A stretch of 64,000 bases of DNA, taken from the NCBI RefSeq assembly GCF_000227135.1, contig NC_018258.1:1216724-1280723 (forward strand), written 5' to 3'. Below the pieces are notes generated by a model. That model had not been told where the DNA came from. It worked only from the letters and a program-made list of their open reading frames with translations, and made no database searches. The position numbers were made by a program, and so were the translations under genes. This DNA is from Leishmania donovani. Taxonomy: Eukaryota; Euglenozoa; Kinetoplastea; Trypanosomatida; Trypanosomatidae. Shown piece by piece: positions 12,700 to 23,594 of the stretch. Numbering within the stretch: position 1 is the stretch's first letter; every line of letters starts with the position of its first letter.

Positions 12700-14480
12700 T
12701 AACTTGCGCTGCGTTTCAAGGCTCGAACGATCCGCGCATCTCGCGTAGCATATCGGGCACAATGCCGGGTGAGGCTCCCTCATAACGAAGCACAGTACCT
12801 GTACTTCATGCTGTCACGCCCTGCCACCCGCTGTTGCAGCAATCCAAAGTACGGGCAGGTGTCCGTGCAGAGCTGGACGAGGAGGGTCGCCTGTCGTCTC
12901 GTGAGCTGAGTATGCAATTTGTGCTGGTGCGGGAGGGCTGCCGCCAGGAACCTCTTGGCTCAGTATTTCGCGTCGTGTAGCGCTGCCTTGAGGGATGCCG
13001 GCCTGGCCTCTCTGGCCGGTGTGGCCGACGCCGCAATGCGTGAAGTTGGTGCCGGCGCCTCTGGCCACTGCCGATTCGGCAGACTTGTCAACTTCGCCGT
13101 GATGTTCTCATCGGCAATGGCCACGCATAAAGTGAAACGAGAGGCGCACACGACAGGCCAGTGGGGCCAGCACTTGTGCCCAGATACGTCGCAGCATGGG
13201 CCCCCTTCGACCCTTTAGTGGGGCCTGTGCGGAGCGCCATGAGGAGCGAGAGCGAGTCCGTAGCGACAGCCAAACTTGCTCGCGTGCATGCCTGCCTGCC
13301 TGGATCAGGTTGTCGTCGCAGCAGATCAGGTCCCAGCCACGCTGCTTGAATCTCACCGCGGTAGCTGCAAGCGAGGGGGCCACAGTCCCTTTACCGTGTA
13401 CATGGGGGCGTATTATTATGATAAACCATGGCAGCCGCTCCTGACTTGATGCCTGCCTGTACCAGACTGTCTGTCCACAGCGAACAAGGGAGCTTCACAA
13501 AGCAGGCGAGTTGGTACTTGCACGCCGTGACTTTCTCTTGGTCTGGAGAGTCTGCCCGCAGCCCGCCAGAGAATGGATGCGTTGAAGTACAGGCGAAGAC
13601 TGCGCATGGCGGGTGTGTGCACGTGCGGGACTCCGAGGGGTGTCGATGCCTGCACAGCGGCGTGAGAGCTGCGGAGGCGTTGTGACGACACCGCCATGCG
13701 GCGCGTGCACCCATCCCCATACCAAGTGCGCAAGGCGGCCTCCTGGCATGGCCGCGGACGGATGCAGATAGGTGTGGCGCAACAGCGCTATGGAATCGAC
13801 GGGTGAGGGGGAGGGCGCAGGGGCTCGGCATCTTCGAGTGGGTGTGTCTGCTGTGTGCGTATTCCGGAGTATCCGCTGCGGCTGCGGCTGCTTTGGCGTG
13901 AAGCTGCACAGGGGCCCTCGTGCAGTTGCCGACCAGCACCATCCGACCATGCGGCGGCACCGTGGAGCAACACTGACTCCAGCCGTGCCATGTAGGAGTA
14001 GCGGAGGAGATCCTTTGACGGACCGCATTTGTGCGGGCAGACCTCCCTGCCCTCGGCAGGCCGAGTCGTGGGTACTTTGTTGACCTGTGGCGGGGGCGTG
14101 GGCTGGCTGTGCACGCGGAGAAGACGGGGGTGGCGATGCTCCTCTAGGCACGTGCGTGCAGCGGAGAGCTGCTGCTGGTTGCGGTGCCGCGCACCGGCGA
14201 GTGCGCGCCTTGTGTTGGGGGATGCTCACCCCGCTGCATGGCGTGCTCCAGTGCCCAGCGCGCCACCTTCCAGAAGGCGAATCGTAGCGCGGCCTGCATG
14301 ACATCCTTGCCCGCGGACGATGTGGGGAGTGTGGTGTGATGAGCACAGATGGCGTGGTGCATTACGGGTGTCTTGTTGCGCTCCATAGTCAGTAAGCTTA
14401 CGACAACAGTGAAGGGAAGAGAGCCTAGGGCTGATCCTTGAAGGATTCCGCACAGAAGCGTGGCCATCTCCACTTAAAGG
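12700..14480 (-). mobile_element. Degenerate ingi/DIRE-like non-LTR retrotransposon
   Basis: Fragments of a LINE-type polyprotein appear on the minus strand in several frames. At about 14470-14330 the sequence reads LQGSALGSLPFTVVVSLLT and, shortly after, CAHHTTLPT. These match the QGS-LGPLLF block and the catalytic (A/Y)DD block of reverse transcriptase, with the two Asp replaced by His. At about 13273-13090 there is an RNase H-like TDSLSLLMALRTGPT block, followed in another frame by FHFMRGHC and a DENITAKL piece, the usual H-/NE-D end of RNase H. Further on (about 12900-12800) one frame reads QLCTDTCPYFGLLQQRV, resembling the Cys-containing tail of ingi-type elements. Many stops and frameshifts show it is dead. 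No endonuclease domain was seen, so it is probably 5'-truncated near 14480. The DIRE class is known from Leishmania; the assignment here rests on motifs only. Confidence 0.8.
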
Positions 14481-15442
14481 GAGGTTAAAGCAAAACAAAA
14501 ATCTGTAAACGCATGCTCATGGTCGACAAAAAGTCATTGCACACATTAGAAGAAAAAGAAAAATGAAGTCGCCAGCAGTTGGCACACTCGCACGAGAAAA
14601 AACACGCCGACCCACCCACCCCATGCGTACTACAACTGCGGGGTCGTGTGGCGCTCAACTGTATCGGACGTCATCGGCCACGACGGGGAGGGATGGGGAG
14701 GGCACGAGGCGAAATCGAGGCGAGAGGCATTCGAAACGGGCACAAGGTGAGGAGAGGGGAAACGAACGGACGCACACGCAGAGGAAAAGAGTGACGCACA
14801 AGCGTGGGAATCAAACGCAACAAAAAACATGGAAGAAGCGTAAGAGCCGAGGAAGGGGGGGGTGGCTGCATCAGATGCCTCGAGAAAGGACACACATCGT
14901 TGGGTTCCTGTGTTTCAACGCGACGGAAAGTTGGCCTGCAGTCGCACGCGCTGACGACAAAGAGAAGCAGAGATGCAGCATCAGCAGCAGCACAATATGA
15001 AGCTAATCACAAGAGCACAGCGGAAGCAATAAAGGTACAAGCACCTGCCATGGTCGTGTAGTCCTGCGTGTATGTGTGTGTGTGTGTGTGTCATTCGTGT
15101 TTAGTGCCTCGCCCTCCAATCGTTTTGCCGTGGGCAGATGGGGTCAGCGAAGAGAGGCGTGAAGCGTGTGGAAGGCGAAAGTCCGAAAGCCACCACAAAC
15201 AGCTAAGAACCACGTCAGAGGGGGGGGGGCAGGCGAGAGGGGATGGGCACAACAACACAACCAAAAACAGGAGAAAAAAGACGACAGTGAAGCAGATATG
15301 ATAGTGAAGCGAGGCAGCAACGGCGACGAGACCAGTGCAAGGAGAGGCAGGGCGAGTGCAAGAAAACCAGCTCACCAAGCCAACCTGGGCTGGACCCAAA
15401 GAAGATAATCAGAGTAAAAGGGCAAAGACTCACGCGCTCCTT

Positions 15443-16153
15443 TCAAGAGGTGTCGGTGTCAGTGGCGGTTTTAAAGCGTGCCGCATGGTTTACCCACGCC
15501 TCCTTCACGCACGCCAGGTCTGCCGCCACGTTGTTCGAAAAGACTTTCCGCCTCGACCCGCCTTCATTCTTAAACCGCATGAATAGCATCACGGCAAGCT
15601 CATAGGACTCAATAGAGGTGAATTGTATGAGCCACGTTATAGTCGAGCTATCCGTGGCGGCGGAGTTCGAGGGAATTGTGGCAAACATAGGGTTTCTCTT
15701 CGAAAAGACCTCTTTCAGTCCGACGCGCTTCGAGGGTTTCGCCGACCAAGCCGAGTTTTCCGCGGCTATGGACGCAGAGATGAGTGACCCGATATTACTC
15801 CGCAGAAAATTGCCCACGGAGGAGCCGTGATTTGTGAGGGTGACTTCCGTGCCTGTGATACACAACACCATCTTCGCCTTCAAGGAGTCATAGCTGCCTT
15901 CGATCGCGTACGGGCTATAGCGCGGCCACATCTCCACCTTCTGAACGTGGAGGGAGCGGTACAAGACGTCCTGCGGTTTGCTCTTTCGGCTGATGGTGAC
16001 CATGCCGGCGTCGACGTCGATGGTGAGAATGCGCGTGGACCACCTGCCCCGCTCATACGTGCCCTGCTTCCGCACTGCGATTTGGGGCGGATGGGTGTCG
16101 TTCGGCTGCTGCTGCTGCTGCTGCTGCAGCGGTGGCTTCGTCTCAGCCGCCAT
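15443..16153 (-). CDS. Small PH-like protein, family member B (236 residues)
   Basis: The start at 16153 gives MAAETKPP followed by a seven-Gln run encoded by CAG/CTG repeats. An upstream extension of the frame to 16306 is low-complexity and is not used. The family core begins at about residue 24 (VRKQGTYERGRWSTRILTID), then SRKSKPQDVLYRSL, VEMWPRY and YDSLKAKMVL, all shared with member C. A Ser-rich insert follows. The core ends with TWLIQFTSIESYELAVMLF. The C-terminus carries the shared DLACVKEAW block. The pattern suggests a single PH-type fold with a long loop. No signal or membrane segment is visible, so it is probably cytoplasmic or peripheral to membranes. Member C, 2.5 kb downstream, is the closest relative by eye. 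No function is known to me. Confidence 0.85.
   Translation of the reverse strand: MAAETKPPLQQQQQQQPNDTHPPQIAVRKQGTYERGRWSTRILTIDVDAGMVTISRKSKPQDVLYRSLHVQKVEMWPRYSPYAIEGSYDSLKAKMVLCITGTEVTLTNHGSSVGNFLRSNIGSLISASIAAENSAWSAKPSKRVGLKEVFSKRNPMFATIPSNSAATDSSTITWLIQFTSIESYELAVMLFMRFKNEGGSRRKVFSNNVAADLACVKEAWVNHAARFKTATDTDTS
16109..16128. repeat. CTG/CAG run encoding polyglutamine
   Basis: A short trinucleotide run inside member B gives seven consecutive Gln near the N-terminus. The other small members lack it, so its length may vary between strains. Confidence 0.8.
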
Positions 16154-18628
16154 GCCTGCGGCACAGATGCGGGTACGTGGGGGGGGGGGGGTGGGGAGAC
16201 GCGTGGGTGCTGCGGAAGTGGTGTGTGTGTGTGTGTGTGGTGGTGGGGCTACACGGACCACGAGGGAAAAGAGGTGAGTGGAAGGCACAGAGGAGGGAGG
16301 ACACACTTATGGGAGGTATGGCAGCCGGGCACAGCGAGAGGAAGAGGGTGTGGCAAAGGGCGGGCGGAGCAGCAGGCAAGCAACGCTCCGGTCTGTATGT
16401 GTGTTTGTAGTGAGAAAGAGGAGTGGAGAGGGGGGGGGGCGGGACAGTGAAGGAAGCCTACATCTGCTCAGTGAGAGCGCCATCATGCAGAGGATCCTTA
16501 GGTGCGAGTCATATCGCCGATTCACCAGCAAGACCGAGGAGTATAGAGTTTCATTGCCGCCGCGGTCGCGGCGCGCATATGCCAATCCCCCGCAAAGCAG
16601 AGGCGCTAGACGACGGGTCGGAGCCGCCCACAGAATGAAGCGCCTTGTTCTTGCCGTTTCCCTTGACGGGCAGGCATTTGTGTGCCTCTGTGTGTGTGTG
16701 TGTGTGTGTGTGTGTTCGCGTATTTCCGCTCCGTTTTTTTTTTGAAGACTCCAGAAAACAGGCTCGATGCGCGATGGCAAGTCGTCGTTGCGTGTGCTCG
16801 CCGAACTCACGCTTTCGGCTTTTTTTTCGTCGAAACAAGAAACGCCAATGTCAAGCATCAAGTCGCTCCAGTGATACGAGACAAAGAGGAGGAAAAGAAA
16901 AACGGGGCAGGGAGGTGGGCGGCCACACACACACACACACCGGAGAATCATGGAGGCCGTGAAAAATGAGACGTGAAATAGCAAACAGTGGGGTGGAGGG
17001 GAAGGGGGAAGGGCAGAGCTCACGCCCCAGCGATGGAACACGAAGTCACCCTGCGTATTCTGCGTCACGGTTCGGCTCCACGTTACAACGCCATGGCGCC
17101 CTCCGCACCCTCTGCCCTTCCGCGTTGCGTCACCTCTCGGCCCACCCACGGCAGAATGAGGACAAGGAGGAGGGGCAGCAGAGAAAGCGAGAACAGAAAA
17201 AGCAGGCGGCTGCCATCTGCTTCTCTTTTTTTTAGGCGCGCGTGTGTGTGTGTGTGGGTGGGTGCGTGGGGGTGTGCAGGATGCGAAGGAAGGGCGGCGG
17301 CCGTGTGGGTGGGCGGGAAGGGCAGGGAAGAGCAAAGCAGGCAAAACTATGAATGCATCCCTTTTTCGTGGGAATGCTGCCGCGATATCTCGAGAGACTT
17401 GCGGTGGTGATGGAAGCCAAGGAGAAGTCGAGGAGGGCCTGAAGACGGAGTGCAATGTCGGAAGAGAAGAAGGATGGGGGAGGGGCAGAAGATGTGCACC
17501 GAAGGACTACATGTACCGAGATGAAGGCGTATATATGTATATGTGTCCCTGTAAAGGGAGGGAAGGGGCAGAATATGCCACGGACGGACGCAATGGCATC
17601 GCCGCACAGCTGTGCACCAATGAAACACACAAAGGAGAAAAAGGAGGAGGGGCATGGGAACACAGTGCCCAGAGTCGAGCCGAGTAACGAAGACACAAAG
17701 GCTGGAAAAGCGAAGACAGACATAATCATCACTGCGACGCCCGCGCGCGTACACATCTGCGATCACGTGACAAGTAAGCACCACCGATGTTTCACCGGCA
17801 CACGAGTGCGCCGGGGGACGCGCAGAGCGCACTGTACAAACGAAAACGAAAGGCACCGCCACGTGAAAGGGAGCGTTGGGGACGTAATGAGAAGGTTCGG
17901 CACAGAACATGAGTAGGATGAGGGGATAACGAGGAGAGGATGCCGCGTGCACTGCGCGATGGCAAGGAACGCGCCACTCTCCGCCATCCTACAAGGAGAC
18001 GGCAAAACAATCATCACCACCGCGTCCTTCGCAGAGAGGTGTAGGCACGCGACATGAGGGGAAACAACAATGAAAAGCAGATGAGACGCACAAAGTGAAT
18101 CGCCGTACAGCAGCGCGAATGGGGACGAAGAGGAGGGCAGCAGCACACGTGGCAGTAGCAGCCAGAGTATGCTTTCTGCACCTGCGGTGACACGTTTCAC
18201 AAGAAATCAGTATCGAGGCGCGCTCTGCAGGGCGCAAGCACCGAAAAGGAAAGAGGCAATGATGGCGGTTGGAGAGGGTGAGCTACAGCATAGAGAAGCA
18301 GCCGAAGGCGCTACAACACTAGTGCGCAATCTTGAAGGAAAGCTGCGGTTGCAGAGATCTTTTCGGCAAACATCGTGGTGATGAGGCAAACGGCAACGAC
18401 ATGGGTCAGAGCACTGTGAGAGGGGACTGCAAGAGCGACACGCTATGCTGCTGCGAAGGAGGAGTGGAGGCGCCTCCGCCATACGCCGACTGAAACTGAG
18501 ACGAACACCGCGCAAGACGCATGGCAAGTCGCGGTCGCTTCCCGCCGACGTGCACACACCACCCAAAGAGAGTGTATAGGCATAGCCATGCTGCGCAACG
18601 CACACATACTGGAAGTTTCGCTTCGCGG
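16154..18628. other. Non-coding spacer between PH-like members B and C
   Basis: I see no gene. It contains (GT)n at 16220-16239 and 16689-16715, (CA)n near 16924-16940, and G-runs. Open frames on either strand are low-complexity. It likely carries the 5' leader of member B and the 3' UTR of member C. Confidence 0.6.
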
Positions 18629-19288
18629 TTAGCTTCCGGGTCTGAGAGCACCGCCGGTGGACTTTGCGCCTTTGGTCTCCTCATCCCACGCCTTCTTCAC
18701 GCACTCGAGGTCCTGGAGAACGTGGTCGCCGAACAAGCGCTTGCGCTTGCCCTCCTTGTTCCGCATGTTGCGGAGAAGCATCACTGCGAGCTCATATGAG
18801 TCGATCGAGGTGAAGCGGATCATCCAGCTGTCGCACAGGTCGTCGTTTGCGCTTGTCGCCGTTGCAGGATGACGCTCCTTCTGCTTCTGGGAAAGCGTCG
18901 CCGCTGCCACCGGCGGGCGCTCAATGTTCAGCGACGCATCCAGGGAGATGCTTGAGGGGACGCTTGGCACACGAATCATCTCCGCCACATCCGCGGCGGT
19001 GACCGCCTCCACGGACATCTTCGGCACGGGCACCTGCTTTCCGAAGATGCGCAACGTCATCTTCGCTTTGAGGGAGTTGAAATGGCCGCTGATCTCGCTT
19101 GCCCGGTACCGCGGCCACATCTGCACATGCGCCACCTCCAGGGAGTGGTAAAAGACGTGCTCCGGGTGATGCTTGCGGCTGATGGTCACCGTGTCGCTCT
19201 TCGTGTCGATCGTCAGGACGCGCTGCGTCCAGCTGCCCGGCTCTAGGGAGCCCTGCTTCAGCACAGAAAACTGCACGGCTTTGGACAT
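18629..19288 (-). CDS. Small PH-like protein, family member C (219 residues)
   Basis: The protein starts at the ATG at 19288 (MSKAVQFSVLKQGSLEPGSW) only six residues before the family core, which supports this start. Conserved blocks in order are WTQRVLTID (about 20-28), SRKHHPEHVFYHSL (37-50), VQMWPRY (55-61), FNSLKAKMTLRIFGK (70-84), a Ser/Ala-rich loop, DSWMIRFTSIDSYELAVMLL (153-172), a basic patch (KEGKRKRLFGD) and DLECVKKAW (193-201). This order of strands ending in a helix suggests a PH-type barrel with an extended C-terminal helix. No targeting signal is visible. It sits between members B and D on the same strand. Binding of phosphoinositides or a protein partner is plausible for the fold but not shown by the sequence. 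Confidence 0.88.
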   Translation of the reverse strand: MSKAVQFSVLKQGSLEPGSWTQRVLTIDTKSDTVTISRKHHPEHVFYHSLEVAHVQMWPRYRASEISGHFNSLKAKMTLRIFGKQVPVPKMSVEAVTAADVAEMIRVPSVPSSISLDASLNIERPPVAAATLSQKQKERHPATATSANDDLCDSWMIRFTSIDSYELAVMLLRNMRNKEGKRKRLFGDHVLQDLECVKKAWDEETKGAKSTGGALRPGS

Positions 19289-20775
19289 GGTGAGAATGGT
19301 AGGGTACGAGGAGATAAGGAAAGCGGAGAAGGGCAGAATAGGGGAGGGAGGAGGAGGTGGGCGTCGGCAGACGGCGGATGTAAAATCTAAAGAAGAAAGC
19401 CAAGCGAGGAGAGCGCAAACAAAAACGCCCTACCGTGGGGCCGTCAGATGTAGCAGAGACGACCGAGGAAAATGAGAGGCGGAGAAAGGCGACACTGGCG
19501 TGGCTGCGGAGAAGGTGGTTGCCTGTGCGCGCAGAGAGAAAGATGGCAGAAAGGTTGCTACGAGACATTGGTGGTGGCGCCATTCACGTGTGAGTGCATG
19601 AAGACGGAGTACACGCAGGGAGGAGGCAGAAGAGTACGACGGAGAGAAGTAGCAGGCGCAGAGACCGGTGCCGGCGCCGCGCTATGCATAGAAGTGACGA
19701 GGAGACGTCCGACTGCGGAAGTAACGCATAAAGAGCGCATGCATAGGGTCCATTTAGCAGGCAGCAGATGCTCAGCGTCACGAGTTGGTCGGCACCAACG
19801 CGGCACGATGCGTGTCTCGCCGACTTGATAGATCTTCATAGAAATGAGCTTTACAGCATAAAGAGAAGAGCGAATGAGATTGCCCCTCAGAAGGGTGCAC
19901 ACACTCTCGCCGGTGGAGACAGAGACCGAACACACACACACACACACACACACGCACGCAAGCGAAGAAAGAAAAAGTCGTGTCGGCGCATGTGCAGAGG
20001 TCCTTTTCAGTCAAGCCTTCGAGACAACGGCGCACAAAGAACGTGAGCACTGGAAAGAGAGGAAAACCTCAAGAGAGCCAGCTCGAGAAGACGCGCAAGG
20101 AGATAGAAGAACGCGAGAGAGGGCAGGAAGCAGCAAGGGAGGGCGAGGCACACCCGCTCACACGGACACATACAGAGAGGCACTCGAGCAGGCACGACGG
20201 CCGTTGTCTATCGCGCATGCGCTTTTCTACCAGTGGAGCGGGTGCATGAAAGCACAAAAAGGTGAGGGTGGGATGGGGGTGGGTGGGTGGGGGGGAAGAA
20301 GTGACGGAGCGAGGAGGATCGTGTAGTCGAGAGCGCGTGCGTCTCGGGGCACCATCTTCGCATGTCCTTCTCCGCGAGGGCGTGCGTAGGATGCGCGCGT
20401 CTGTGCGAGTTGCTGGTTTCTCAGCCGACATGGAATACAATAGACTGTGAAAGAGAACAAAGAAACGAAAGAAAAGACAGCACGCCAAGCGAATGAGCGC
20501 CAGGAGGCATTACAAGACAAATCGACAGAAACCTGAGCACCTTCCGCTCCCGACAACAAGCTCGACGCGCTCTCCTCGAAGGGTGCAAGCGATCACCCGG
20601 CAAAGCACGGCAACCGCAGGCACACCGAAAGAAGAGATGGGGCGCCATCGCCCTGAGCAGGTGCCTCAGGCAAAACTGTGAAAAGCAAAAGACCCAGGTC
20701 TCGATAGCAGAAAGATTATCCGCTCAGCCGCCAATGTATCGCTGTTTGCCTCGTTTCGATCCCAGCGCGCGCGCC
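19289..20775. other. Non-coding spacer between PH-like members C and D
   Basis: No gene is seen. It holds (CA)n at 19930-19953 and a G-rich stretch at 20262-20294. All open frames are low-complexity. Confidence 0.6.
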
Positions 20776-21360
20776 TTACTTGGGCCGTGCTTGCTGCCAC
20801 TGTGCGCGAATCGGTGCCAGTTCGTCCTCCACGTTGCCGTACATGACCGGGCGTGGAAGAAATTCCTCCACTTCTACCTCGTCGGTGACTCCCTCGCATC
20901 CCTCCTCCGGGCGATGAGTCTCGCCATACCGGACGAGAGAATTGTTTTCAACGGTCTGCATGGATTGAACGAGGTTCACGGCTTTTTCAAAGTCTTCGTA
21001 GTTGTTGAAGCGCAGCATCCACGTGTGCTTCTCCGCCTCGGGCCCCTTCATCGTGTAGCGGTAGATCTTTACTGGGCCGGTGGCGCTCTGCTTCTCACGC
21101 ACCCCCACCTTTGCAGGAATTCCCTTCATGCGCACCGTCAGCATCACCTCCATCGACGAGAAGCTCTCCTTGACGTGCTTCTTATTGTACTGCGGCCAAA
21201 TCTGCATGCTGGAGACGCGCATGCATTCGTGAAACCTGTCCTCTGGCCTGCCACGGTCTGTGATGGCGGCGATGCCAAGCTTGGGGTGAAGAGAAAGGAC
21301 GCGCCTGGTCCACTTGTCCGCCTTGAGGCTGCTCTGCTTCTGTACATTGAATTCCTCCAT
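20776..21360 (-). CDS. Small PH-like protein, family member D (194 residues)
   Basis: The start at 21360 gives MEEFNVQKQSSLKADKWTRR, so the core begins within ten residues, as in member C. Blocks: W17-TRRVLSLHP, the V-S-MQIWPQY block (49-58), FSSMEVMLTVRMKG (67-80), TWMLRFNNYEDFEKAVNLVQSM (113-134) and a C-terminal DELAPIRAQW (179-188) equivalent to the DL-VK-AW block of members B and C. The central loop is shorter than in the others, so this is the most compact version. An acidic stretch (EVEVEEF) precedes the final helix. No signal peptide or membrane segment is seen. Upstream on the transcribed strand is a C-rich pyrimidine run ending in CAG, a possible splice-leader acceptor. Function is unknown. 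Confidence 0.85.
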   Translation of the reverse strand: MEEFNVQKQSSLKADKWTRRVLSLHPKLGIAAITDRGRPEDRFHECMRVSSMQIWPQYNKKHVKESFSSMEVMLTVRMKGIPAKVGVREKQSATGPVKIYRYTMKGPEAEKHTWMLRFNNYEDFEKAVNLVQSMQTVENNSLVRYGETHRPEEGCEGVTDEVEVEEFLPRPVMYGNVEDELAPIRAQWQQARPK

Positions 21361-22418
21361 TTAAACGAATTTGTGGGGGAGCTGGAGGGGGGGGGGCCGA
21401 ATGCAGAGCTCAATACCTGCGGGGGTGAGCAGAGATTGAAAGATGCGGGTGAGCAGGCAGAAGAAAGTGACGAGAAATGGCGTGTCGGGAGATGATCATG
21501 CTGACTGTGCCGCGAGGCGGAACGTAAGGCAGCAGAGCCAGAGGGGGAGAGAGCGGTGCCAAGTCGCTCTCCACTGCACGTGTGCTGCCTTACCTGCTTC
21601 AAGCGAAGGTCAAGCAATACTTCTCTTTGACACAGAGGAGGAGTGCGTCTTTCTCTCTGTTTCCGTTTGCTCTCCCACTGAGAACGCTTGAGGGAATGCG
21701 CCCATGTCACTCCTACTGCCACGCCAGAACTCCTTTGGCAGCTTATCCTGTACCCCGCGTCCTGGACACGCTCGCCAGAGCGTGTTTACCGAGGTTCGGC
21801 TCGTGTCGCAGGTTTGTCCATGGAGGTAGAGCCAAGAGCGAGAGTTTGAGCAGATATGTACCGAAAACACCTCTTGGCGGTGAAGAAAAGAAGCAGAAAT
21901 ATAAGAGCAACTTCACAGGAAAAGGACGGAGAGCATACGAAAAACAGAACGCTGCGAAGCGAGAGGGCCGGTGATACGAAGCCTCGGCGCACCGCCTCTC
22001 ACAGCACACGAGCACTGCATGCGGGACGCTGGTCGTGCGCAACAAGGAAGGTGCGGTTATATGCAGCCAGAGAAAAGCATGGAGGCTGACCGAGAAGTCA
22101 GTGGTGAAGACAAGATCATAATCATCAACATAATATGGGGCCCAAGAGCACACGGAAGAGGTTCGCGCGAAAGCCACAGCCCAAAGAAAAGAAAGGCCAA
22201 ACGAAGTCGTCATCGACGCTGCCGAGCCAGCGGGCACACGCAAGAACGGGATGAGGGCGATCGCATACGTGTATCGTGCCACGAAAGCATGCGTCCAGAA
22301 AATGAAGATATCTCATATTTTTGGCATCGTGAAGCATATTTGCAGTGGTAATAAAGCGCAAGCTCGCGCGCGCACACACACACCTGCGCGAGCGCTTGTC
22401 GTGCTGTGAGAAAGAGAG
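21361..22418. other. Spacer between PH-like member D and the lipase gene
   Basis: No gene is visible. The minus strand just upstream of member D has a ten-C run followed by TCCAG about 20 bases before the ATG, a candidate trans-splicing acceptor. The rest should hold the 3' UTR of the lipase transcript. Confidence 0.55.
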
Positions 22419-23522
22419 CTAGAGAGCTCGGCGGTATGTAAAGTTTGGGTCGTCCATGGCGTGATCGAGGGCGATAATATTGTACATCTCGGGTGGCAGC
22501 TCGTAGCTGTAGATCTCCTCCATCTCTTTCACCGTGCACTCGCATCGCGTGCAAATACCGAGGTAGATGAGATGATCCGACACTCTTGTGCCGAACACGC
22601 TGTTGCTGCAGAGCGGGTCCTCGGAGAAGCCGGTGCCCCGGCACAGATGGTACTTTTCGCCGTCCGTGGGGTACCACACTTCCCGTGGCATGTGCACATA
22701 GGTAAACGTGCGCGGTGGCACGTGCGGCACAGGGTCCCTTGCGTGGGTGAGGCGAAACGACCGCTTCCTGGTCAGGACAGACAGAGACCAGTTCGAGAAG
22801 TACCCGTTTCCCACGCGTGGTTCACCAAATGTGTAGAGCTCCACCGGCGCCAGGTGCAATGGCGGGGACACCGCACCGCGGGACTGCACGTCCTTGCCCA
22901 GTACGTCAGCCTCCAACATGTTCCACGTTGTGAGCTCGACGGCAGCGAGCATGGCCATTGCACCACCGAGGGAGTGGCCGGTGATAAAGAGGGTGTAGAA
23001 GGGATACCGCGCATGTAACAACAGCACATCTTCGATCATCTGTGTGCGAAGGCTGCTGTAAGCGCTGTAGAAGCCGCGGTGAATCTTGCAGCCCTTTCCG
23101 CAGCCGGGGTGCGGGTATGGCGTGAGCCAGAAGTCCAAATTTTGAAGCCAGTTCACCGTGTTGTACGTACCGCGGAAGGCCACGACAATCCGCTCCGCGT
23201 CATGGTCAACGCCGCTGTATCCGACGTTGCCAGTCGAGGTGTTTTCGTAGATGTTGAAGACGTGAAAATCAGGAGTGGCGTTGGAGCAGGTGTTGCCGCA
23301 GCTCCAGTGCCTCAAATTTTCCACTTCGCAGTATGCGGCCTTGGAAAAGTGCAGCGCTTTCCATCCATCGGTGACGTTGTAACGCGCTGAGTTCACGCCA
23401 ACGATGGTCGCTTCACTATCCTTCGTCCGGAGAGTCGAGACGGTGTACAGGGTCAGAAACACGATCAGGCCAGCGACGACTGTGGTGAAGCCCACCAACC
23501 TGTACAAGTACAACTGCGTCAT
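22419..23522 (-). CDS. Class 3 lipase, membrane-anchored or secreted (367 residues)
   Basis: This is an alpha/beta-hydrolase of the class 3 (fungal triacylglycerol lipase-like) family, expected to hydrolyse ester bonds of glycerolipids. The start at 23522 (MTQLYLYRLVGF) is chosen because residues 8-29 form one hydrophobic segment, a signal anchor or signal peptide. The longer frame to 23684 would prepend a Phe-rich stretch encoded by a polypyrimidine tract. RIVVAFRGT (111-119) is the conserved region forming the oxyanion-hole side. The nucleophile elbow is GHSLGGA with Ser184. The catalytic Asp is likely Asp263 in THARDPVPHVPP, and the His is His317 in VSDHLIYLG. Paired Cys residues around 65-80 and 141-145 and several N-x-S/T sites (for example NVT, NAT, NTS) support passage through the secretory pathway. 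All three catalytic residues are present, so it should be active. Substrate is unknown. Confidence 0.93.
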   Translation of the reverse strand: MTQLYLYRLVGFTTVVAGLIVFLTLYTVSTLRTKDSEATIVGVNSARYNVTDGWKALHFSKAAYCEVENLRHWSCGNTCSNATPDFHVFNIYENTSTGNVGYSGVDHDAERIVVAFRGTYNTVNWLQNLDFWLTPYPHPGCGKGCKIHRGFYSAYSSLRTQMIEDVLLLHARYPFYTLFITGHSLGGAMAMLAAVELTTWNMLEADVLGKDVQSRGAVSPPLHLAPVELYTFGEPRVGNGYFSNWSLSVLTRKRSFRLTHARDPVPHVPPRTFTYVHMPREVWYPTDGEKYHLCRGTGFSEDPLCSNSVFGTRVSDHLIYLGICTRCECTVKEMEEIYSYELPPEMYNIIALDHAMDDPNFTYRRAL

Positions 23523-23545
23523 TCTTCCTGCAAGAGTGATGAGAC

Positions 23546-23594
23546 CTGGGCGTATGAAGAAGGAAGAACCATCCCCGGGTTCAAAAAAAAAAAA
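23546..23594 (-). promoter_or_regulatory. Candidate splice-leader acceptor for the lipase gene
   Basis: On the transcribed strand a T12 tract (23594-23583) is followed about 35 bases later by the first AG (CCCAGG, at 23547-23546), which lies 24 bases before the lipase ATG. A polypyrimidine tract followed by the first AG is the usual trans-splicing signal in trypanosomatids. This is a prediction only. Confidence 0.4.

Larger units (their letters stand above)
7226..15442. other. 8-kb gene-poor, retroposon-rich spacer
   Basis: This is the longest stretch without an intact gene. It contains an inverted SIDER-like copy (about 7560-8110), two copies of a 0.54-kb repeat (8576-9117 and 11881-12423) and a degenerate LINE (about 12700-14480), listed separately. 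The remainder (9.1-11.9 and 14.5-15.4 kb) is purine-rich, with A-runs such as 9844-9855 and 10920-10927 and a (TG)n run at 15074-15091. I see no gene in it. Confidence 0.65.

Noticed and set aside
16307..17455. Minus-strand open frame of 382 codons
   Set aside because: Composed of His-Thr repeats from (CA)n and Pro/Ser/Cys-rich low-complexity translation of purine-rich DNA; no domain.
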